From contig JACRMN010000002.1 in assembly GCA_016214955.1 (NCBI GenBank), positions 1 to 64,000 of the forward strand: a DNA stretch of 64,000 bases, written 5' to 3'. Positions 55,654 to 64,000 of this stretch are shown piece after piece. The translations under genes and the position numbers were made by a program. Source of the DNA: Deltaproteobacteria bacterium (lineage in GTDB: Bacteria; Myxococcota; Myxococcia; Myxococcales; Anaeromyxobacteraceae). The notes beneath the pieces were generated by a model. The model worked only from the letters and a program-made list of their open reading frames with translations, had not been told where the DNA came from and searched no databases. Every line of letters starts with the position of its first letter. Within the stretch, counting starts at the first letter, position 1.

Positions 55654-56637
55654 ATGCCTCGCCTCCTCACCGCCGCCCTCGTCGCGCTGGCCGCCGCCTG
55701 CCAGTCGCCCACCGCAACCCAGGCCCGCACGCCGGAGGGCGACGCAGGCGCACCGGTCGCCCGCTTCAACGGGGGCGTGGTGACCGCCGGCGAGCTCGAG
55801 GCCGCCATCTACGAGACGAAGAAGCAGGCGCTCGAGCAGATCGTGATGCGCAAGCTGGTGGAGCAGAAGGCCAAGGCCGAGAACCTCACCGCCGAGGCGC
55901 TCTTCAAGCGCGAGGTCGCCGACAAGGTGAAGAGCCCGACGGACGCCGAGCTCAAGGCCTTCTACGAGGAGCAGAAGGGCAAGCAGCCGCTGCCGCCCTT
56001 CGACCAGATCAAGGACCAGGTGACGCAGTACCTGACCCAGAACGCCCAGCGGAAGGCGCAGTCCGACTTCCTCGAAAAGCTGCGCGCCGAGGCCAAGCTG
56101 GAGGTGCTGCTCACCCCGCCGCGGGTGACCGTGGCCGCCGAGGGCCCGTCCCGCGGCTCCGAGAAGGCGCCCATCACCATCGTCGAGTTCTCCGACTTCG
56201 AGTGCCCCTACTGCGTGAAGGCCGAGGAGACGGTGAAGCAGGTGATGAAGGAGTACGAGGGCAAGATCCGGCTCGTGTACCGGGACTTCCCGCTCCCCTT
56301 CCACCCCAACGCCCAGAAGGCTGCCGAGGCTGCCCACTGCGCCGGCGACCAGGGGAAGTACTGGGAGATGCACGAGAAGCTCTTCGCCAACCAGCAGAAG
56401 CTCAAGGTCAGCGACCTCAAGGACCACGCCAAGGGCGTGGGCCTCGACGCGGTGAAGTTCGAGAAGTGCCTGGAGTCGGGTGACAAGGCCGCCCTAGTCG
56501 AGAAGAACAAGAAGGCCGGTGCCGAAGTGGGCGTGCAGGGCACCCCCGCCTTCTTCGTGAACGGCATCATGCTCTCCGGCGCCCAGCCCTTCGCCGAGTT
56601 CAAGACCATCATCGACAAGGAGCTGGCCAAGAAGTAG
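55654..56637 (+). CDS. Lipoprotein with SurA-like region and DsbA-type thioredoxin domain
   Basis: 327 aa. Lipobox LAAAC with Cys at 16. Residues ~35-150 form a helical, Lys/Glu-rich region like the N-terminal domain of SurA/PrsA chaperones (FNGGVVTAGELEAAIYETKKQALEQIVMRKLVEQKA). The C-terminal half is DsbA-like with active site CPYC near 188-191 in FSDFECPYCVKAEETV and cis-Pro in VQGTPAFFVNG. It likely acts in periplasmic disulfide exchange on unfolded clients. Confidence 0.85.
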   Translation: MPRLLTAALVALAAACQSPTATQARTPEGDAGAPVARFNGGVVTAGELEAAIYETKKQALEQIVMRKLVEQKAKAENLTAEALFKREVADKVKSPTDAELKAFYEEQKGKQPLPPFDQIKDQVTQYLTQNAQRKAQSDFLEKLRAEAKLEVLLTPPRVTVAAEGPSRGSEKAPITIVEFSDFECPYCVKAEETVKQVMKEYEGKIRLVYRDFPLPFHPNAQKAAEAAHCAGDQGKYWEMHEKLFANQQKLKVSDLKDHAKGVGLDAVKFEKCLESGDKAALVEKNKKAGAEVGVQGTPAFFVNGIMLSGAQPFAEFKTIIDKELAKK

Positions 56638-56664
56638 GGCTCGCCGGCCACCGCAGTTCCCCGG

Positions 56665-56687
56665 AGGGGCCGCGAGAGCGGCCCCTT
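56665..56687 (+). terminator. Terminator after the DsbA-like gene
   Basis: AGGGGCCGC-GAGA-GCGGCCCCT, a 9-bp perfect stem 28 nt after the stop, between convergent genes. A GNRA-type GAGA loop adds stability. Only TT follows. Confidence 0.65.
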
Positions 56688-56706
56688 CGTCGTCTCCTCG
56701 CCCCGC

Positions 56707-60006
<3,300 letters not shown>

Positions 60007-60179
60007 CGAGGGCTCCCTACGGCGCGGGGGCCCATCGATTCCACGAACCCCGCCGCGCGTCACGGGCAGAAATGGGGCGAAAGCGACCCGTGACCGCAAA
60101 CCCCGGACGAGGCCTGGGGGGCGGGGACCCGCGGAGGGTCGAGGTCGCGGTAGGCCTCGCCCTCCTCCACCGACGCCGT

Positions 60180-60533
60180 CTACGCCCCCACCGCGGCAGG
60201 GGCGGAGCCCTCGGCGATCATGCGCTCCAGGTGAGCGCGCGGCAGCGCCCCCACCGCCTGCCGCACCACCTTCCCGCCGCGGAAGAGCAGCAGCGTGGGC
60301 ATGGCCCGGACCCCGAAGCGCTCCGAGGTGACCTGGCTCGCGCCCACGTCGAGCCGCACCACCTTCACGCGGCCGGCCAGGTCGCGCGCCAGGGCCTCGA
60401 GCGTGGGCTCGAGCGCGCGGCAGGGCGCGCACCACTCGGCGGTGAAGTCCACCAGCACCGGGACGGCCGACTGCTCCACCTCCCGGCCGAAGCTCGCATC
60501 GTCCACCTCCAGCACGGCCTTCGGGATTTCCAT
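60180..60533 (-). CDS. trxA: Thioredoxin
   Basis: 117 aa, one thioredoxin fold. The active site is WCAPC where most thioredoxins have WCGPC; AMPTLLLFRGG holds the cis-Pro. It reduces cytoplasmic disulfides, presumably recharged by TrxB (32721). The C-terminus has a short Ala-rich extension. Confidence 0.92.
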   Translation of the reverse strand: MEIPKAVLEVDDASFGREVEQSAVPVLVDFTAEWCAPCRALEPTLEALARDLAGRVKVVRLDVGASQVTSERFGVRAMPTLLLFRGGKVVRQAVGALPRAHLERMIAEGSAPAAVGA

Positions 60534-60641
60534 GGCTCACCTCGCGCGCGGCGGGAGCGCCGCTCGAGGAGACCTCTAGCGGCCGGGGCGCGCCGGGAGG
60601 AGCGCCCTCGGGGGAACGCGCCGTTGCGCCGCGAGCACCCC

Positions 60642-61562
60642 TCAGCGCGCCGGGGCCGGATCCCAGGGCACCGCCGCGCCGCGCTCGGCAAGCAGGTCGA
60701 GGAGCGCGCGCACCTTGGCGGGCACGTGGCGCCCGCCGGCGTGCACCGCGAGCACCGGGAGGCCGGGCGGGGTGTCGGCGGCGAGCACCTGCACCAGCAG
60801 GCCGGCGCGCAGGTCGTCGGCGGCCAGCGACGCCGGCAGCCGCACCAGGCCCAGGCCGGCGCGCGCCGCGGCCAGCGCGGCCCGCGGGCTCGCCACCCGC
60901 AGCCGCCCCGAGACCGGGACGGTGCGGGCGGAACGGCCCTCGCCGAAGAACCAGACCTCGTCGGAGCCGGGCGGGGCCAGGAGCACCGCCTCGTGGCCGG
61001 CGAGGTCGCCCGGAGCGCGCGGCGTGCCGGCGCGAGCGAGGTAGGAGGGGCTGGCGTAGCAGCCGGTGCGCAGGGTCCCGAGCCGGCGGGCCACCAGCGC
61101 GGAGTCGGGGAGGGGGCCGGTGCGCAGCGCCAGGTCGTGCGCGCCGGCGAGCAGGTCCACGTGCTGCTCGGCGAGGGCCAGCTCCACCGAGAGGCGCGGG
61201 TGCCGGAGCAGCAGCTCGGCCAGCACCGGCGTGAGGAGCTCGCCCAGGAGCGCCAGCGTGGCGATGCGCAGCGTGCCCTGCGGCGTGCCGCGGGCCTCGC
61301 CGGTGCGCTCGTCGAGCCGGCGCGCCTCGGCCACCAGCCGGGCGGCCTCGGCGTGGTAGCCGCGCCCCGCCTCGGTGAGCCTGTGCCCCCGCCCGCTCCG
61401 CTCCAGGAGCCTCACGCCCAGCCGCTCCTCGAGGGCGGCGAGCCGCCGGGAGACGGTGGACTTGCGGACCCCGAGCGCCGCCCCCGCGCCCGCGAAGCCC
61501 CCGCGCGCCACCACCTCCACGAGCAGCGCGAGGTCGTCGAGGGAGGGCGGCGGTGCGGCCAT
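60642..61562 (-). CDS. LysR-family transcriptional regulator
   Basis: 306 aa from the ATG at 61562. N-terminal HTH: LDDLALLVEVVARGGFAGAGAALGVRKSTVSRRLAALEERLGVRLLERSGRGHRLTEAG. The effector domain follows (TLRIATLALLGELLTPVLAELLLRHPRLSVELA). It looks like the AaeR/DsdC-like subgroup. Its likely target is divergent, but the next gene to the right is 450 nt away beyond a palindrome element. Confidence 0.9.
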   Translation of the reverse strand: MAAPPPSLDDLALLVEVVARGGFAGAGAALGVRKSTVSRRLAALEERLGVRLLERSGRGHRLTEAGRGYHAEAARLVAEARRLDERTGEARGTPQGTLRIATLALLGELLTPVLAELLLRHPRLSVELALAEQHVDLLAGAHDLALRTGPLPDSALVARRLGTLRTGCYASPSYLARAGTPRAPGDLAGHEAVLLAPPGSDEVWFFGEGRSARTVPVSGRLRVASPRAALAAARAGLGLVRLPASLAADDLRAGLLVQVLAADTPPGLPVLAVHAGGRHVPAKVRALLDLLAERGAAVPWDPAPAR

Positions 61563-61680
61563 CGAGGCAGGGTAGCGCCCGCCTCGCCGGTGCGCATGGG
61601 GCCAGGCGGGGCGCGGGAATCGAGAGCGTGGTCGAGGTCGGGGTCGGGGCTGGGGTCGCGGCCGAGGCCGGAGCGGGCCT

Positions 61681-61891
61681 CGGTCCTCCGGCGCCCCTCG
61701 GCGGGCCGGGTCTTCACGTCCATGGACTGCGCTCGGTTCCGTGCGCAGACCCCGTGCAACGCAACGCGCCGCGCGCCGTCCTCGCGTCCTTGCCTTCGAC
61801 GCGCGGCGCCGGCGTTGCATCGGCTCATGGGAGCAGCGGGCATCTCCCGAACGCCCTTACCCCGCCTCGGGGCGCGGAGGTCCGGGCCCTG
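61681..61891. repeat. Nested-palindrome intergenic element, copy B
   Basis: Shares with copy A the left arm (CGGTCCTCCGGCGCCCCTCGG), the block GCAGACCCCGTGCAACGCAACGCG, the inner right arm GCGCGGCGCCGGCGTTGCATCGG and the closing CGCCTTACCCCGCCTCGGGGCG-like end. The part between left arm and inner stem differs from A. It lies in the 451-nt gap between the LysR gene and a methyltransferase gene; the remainder of the gap shows a degenerate GTCGAG/GTCGGG tract at 61629-61672 and no gene. Confidence 0.75.
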
Positions 61892-62013
61892 CAGCTCGTC
61901 AGCTTGCGGCCACGTTCGGCCTTGCGCCCGCTGGTGCGGGGCGCTCTATTCCATCCGTGTGCGGCGCGCCGTGGGCCTCGGCAATCCCCCGGCCAGCCAA
62001 CGAGAGCCGGCAA

Positions 62014-62769
62014 ATGACCCCACCCGGGAACACCTTCGCACGCGGCTCGGCTGCCTATGCGCTGGCGAGGCCTCGCTACCCCCGGGCCCTCATCGACTGG
62101 CTCCTCGACCACACCAGCGAGCGCCGGGCAGCCTGGGACTGCGCCACGGGGAACGGCCAGGCGGCAGTGGACCTGGCGCCCCACTTCGACCTCGTCCACG
62201 CGACCGACATCAGCCGCGAGCAGGTCATGCGGGGCACGGAGCTCCACAACGTGCGCTACTCGGTGCAGCCGGCGGAGTGCACTTCCTTCGGCCCCGGCTC
62301 CTTCGACCTGGTCACGGTTGCCCAGGCGCTGCACTGGTTCGACTTGCCGCGGTTCTGGACCGAGGTGAAGAGGGTGGCGCGGCCCGGGGCCTTCTTCTGC
62401 GCCTGGGGTTACGCGTGGCTGGAGGGGCCGGCGGAACTGGAGGTGGAGCTGGTCTCTCCGGTTCGAGAGCTCGTCGCGCCGTACTGGGCGCCGCAGCTCA
62501 GGATGCTGTGGCAGGGGTACCGGGCCGACGACCTCGCGTTTCCCTTCGAGCCGGTTCCCGCTCCCGATCTGGCCATCCGCGTCCGCTGGACGGTCGCCCA
62601 GCTCATCGACTACCTGCGCACCTGGTCGGCCCACCAGCGCGGTCTGGAGGACCCCGCCGTGGGGCGGTCGCTGGGCGAGGTGGAGACGCGCGCGCTGCGC
62701 CGCCTCGAGGCGCGAGGCGAGATGGAGCTGACGATGCCGCTCGCCGTCGTCGCCGGCCGGGTCTGGTAG
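62014..62769 (+). CDS. Class I SAM-dependent methyltransferase
   Basis: 251 aa. FARGSAAYALARPRYPRALIDWLL is typical of the UbiE/YdaC-like group; the SAM motif is WDCATGNGQAAVDLA, with ATDISREQV and VTVAQALHWFD. The substrate is unknown; relatives act on small acids or lipids. Start chosen at the ATG following AGAGCCGGCAA. Confidence 0.87.
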   Translation: MTPPGNTFARGSAAYALARPRYPRALIDWLLDHTSERRAAWDCATGNGQAAVDLAPHFDLVHATDISREQVMRGTELHNVRYSVQPAECTSFGPGSFDLVTVAQALHWFDLPRFWTEVKRVARPGAFFCAWGYAWLEGPAELEVELVSPVRELVAPYWAPQLRMLWQGYRADDLAFPFEPVPAPDLAIRVRWTVAQLIDYLRTWSAHQRGLEDPAVGRSLGEVETRALRRLEARGEMELTMPLAVVAGRVW

Positions 62770-62823
62770 GGGCGGTGGCTTGAGCCCCGCCCTCACCCGT
62801 GGCAAGACAGCGGCCCGTCTCGC

Positions 62824-63660
62824 ATGCCCGCCCCGTACCGCCGCCGCTCCAGCCCGTCCCCGCGCCCGCGCGCGAAGCATCCGCGCGTGGACCGCCACCG
62901 CCTCTACGAGGACGCGGTGCAGAGCGCCGACGCCGAGCTCGACGTGGTGGAGCGGGTGCTGCGGCGCGCCGGCCGTCCTGCCCGGGCCCTGCGCGAGGAC
63001 TTCTGCGGCACCGCGCTCCTGGCCGCCACCTGGGTGGGCCGCGGGCCGCGCCGGGTCGCCGCGGCCGTGGACCTCGACGCGGGCGTGCTCGCCTGGGCCC
63101 GCCGACACCGGCTGCCGGCGCTGGGCGCGGCTGCCGGCCGGCTCGCGCTCCGGCAGGCCGACGTGCGGCGCGGGCCGCGGGGCCCCTTCGACGCCATCCT
63201 GGCGCTCAACTTCTCCTGGCAGGTCTTCACCACCCGCGCGGCGCTCCGCGGCTACCTCGCCTCGGCGCGGCGGGCGCTCCGGCCGGGCGGCGCGCTGGTG
63301 CTCGACGCCTTCGGCGGCTGGGAGGCGCTGCGGCCGCTGCGGGAGAAGCGGCCGCTCGGCGGCGGCGCCTTCTACGAGTGGGAGCAGGTGTCGTTCGACC
63401 CCATCACCCACCGGCTGCGCTGCGCCATCCACTTCCGGCTGCCCGGCGGGCGCCGGCTGGACCGCGCCTTCGCCTACGACTGGCGGCTCTGGAGCCTGCC
63501 GGAGATCACCGAGCTCATGGCCGAGGCCGGCCTCACCGCGGTGGAGGTGCTCTGGGATCCCACGCCGGAGGGGGCCGAGCCGGCGTACCGGCCGCGCCGC
63601 TCCGCCGAGAGCCAGGCCGGCTGGCTGGCCTACGTGGTCGGGCGGAGGCCGCGAGGGTGA
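62824..63660 (+). CDS. Class I SAM-dependent methyltransferase (second)
   Basis: 278 aa with a basic N-terminus ([18 protein letters not shown]). The SAM region is diverged: [15 protein letters not shown] and [15 protein letters not shown]; also [21 protein letters not shown] and [19 protein letters not shown]. Not related in detail to the gene before it. Gap to it is 54 nt, same strand. Confidence 0.82.
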   Translation: MPAPYRRRSSPSPRPRAKHPRVDRHRLYEDAVQSADAELDVVERVLRRAGRPARALREDFCGTALLAATWVGRGPRRVAAAVDLDAGVLAWARRHRLPALGAAAGRLALRQADVRRGPRGPFDAILALNFSWQVFTTRAALRGYLASARRALRPGGALVLDAFGGWEALRPLREKRPLGGGAFYEWEQVSFDPITHRLRCAIHFRLPGGRRLDRAFAYDWRLWSLPEITELMAEAGLTAVEVLWDPTPEGAEPAYRPRRSAESQAGWLAYVVGRRPRG

Positions 63661-63737
63661 GCCGGCCCGCCGCCCCCGCCTCGCCTGGCGCGCGGCCCCG
63701 GGTTCCGCTAGATCGTGCGCACCCTCCGGGAGAACAC

Positions 63738-64000
63738 ATGGGCGCCTACGACCACCAGCCGCTCACCGCCATCGCCCCGCGCCGCCAGACCCGCCAGCTG
63801 CGGGTCGGGCCGGTGCCGGTGGGAGGCGGCGCGCCCATCAGCGTCCAGTCGATGACCACCACCCAGACCCCCGACGTCCAGGGGACGCTGGCGCAGATCA
63901 GGGCGCTGGCCGAGGCCGGCGCCGACATCGTCCGCCTGGCGGTGCCCGACGACGAGGCGGCCGCGGCGCTGGCGACCATCGTCCGCGGCTCACCGGTGCC
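63738..64000 (+). CDS. ispG: 4-hydroxy-3-methylbut-2-enyl-diphosphate synthase (IspG), 5' part
   Basis: The first ~88 codons; the gene runs out of the window on the right. [57 protein letters not shown] is the IspG/GcpE N-terminus (TIM-barrel part). The enzyme makes HMBPP in the MEP isoprenoid pathway; its 4Fe-4S cysteines are beyond the window. Confidence 0.93.
   Translation, partial: MGAYDHQPLTAIAPRRQTRQLRVGPVPVGGGAPISVQSMTTTQTPDVQGTLAQIRALAEAGADIVRLAVPDDEAAAALATIVRGSPV

Overview
The window is very GC-rich (roughly three quarters G+C by eye) and codes densely on both strands. It carries several Ser/Thr kinases, hybrid histidine kinases (one with a PocR sensory domain), a heme-binding DUF3365 sensor, lipoproteins and a giant IPT/TIG-repeat protein. 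This gene mix and codon use fit a myxobacterium-like member of the Myxococcota, most like Anaeromyxobacter; that is an inference, since no rRNA or other taxonomic marker is present.

Region 1 (1-11.9 kb) is an accessory region built around five copies or remnants of a ~0.55 kb repeat. A complete unit has a conserved leader with a sigma-54-type -24/-12 promoter, a gene for a 99-aa glycine-rich membrane protein, and a conserved tail that folds into a GC hairpin. Copies 3 and 5 are complete, copy 2 has an internal deletion, copy 4 is a tail, and copy 1 is cut by the window edge. Between the copies lie unrelated cargo genes: a Ser/Thr kinase-TPR protein (plus a C-terminal scrap of a second one), a nucleotidyltransferase pair resembling a toxin-antitoxin module, an AAA/winged-helix regulator with a divergent universal-stress/OMP/DUF2306/DUF2938 group, and an NAD-dependent epimerase. 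This is the most unusual structure in the window.

Region 2 (12-24.4 kb) starts with an Fes-like esterase. A seven-gene minus-strand cluster follows: glmU, a zinc-ribbon Ser/Thr kinase, a DUF3365 heme/HAMP protein, glmS, tnaA, thpR and a DUF748 AsmA-like protein. Region 3 (24.5-37.4 kb) has gamma-glutamyltransferase, a short CheR-like methyltransferase, a TatD-like protein that has lost its metal ligands, two hybrid histidine kinases, small lipoproteins, moaC, trxB and a cyclic-nucleotide-binding protein.

Region 4 (37.5-46.1 kb) is a coherent catabolic locus. A MarR-like regulator with pxpB, pxpC and pxpA (5-oxoprolinase) is divergent from a complete Liv-type ABC importer that ends in a YcsI/DUF1445 gene. 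The intergenic region holds a sigma-70-like promoter and inverted repeats. The set predicts uptake and hydrolysis of 5-oxoproline or a related amide or amino acid.

Region 5 (46.1-64 kb) contains a membrane-tethered LuxR-type regulator, an ECF-like sigma factor divergent from a ~2050-aa lipoprotein with about 23 IPT/TIG repeats, a SurA-like/DsbA lipoprotein, a tricorn-type protease, thioredoxin, a LysR regulator, three SAM methyltransferases and the start of ispG. Two copies of a ~210-250 bp nested-palindrome element (46.9 and 61.7 kb) lie in its intergenic spaces. I saw no rRNA, tRNA, CRISPR array or transposase gene.
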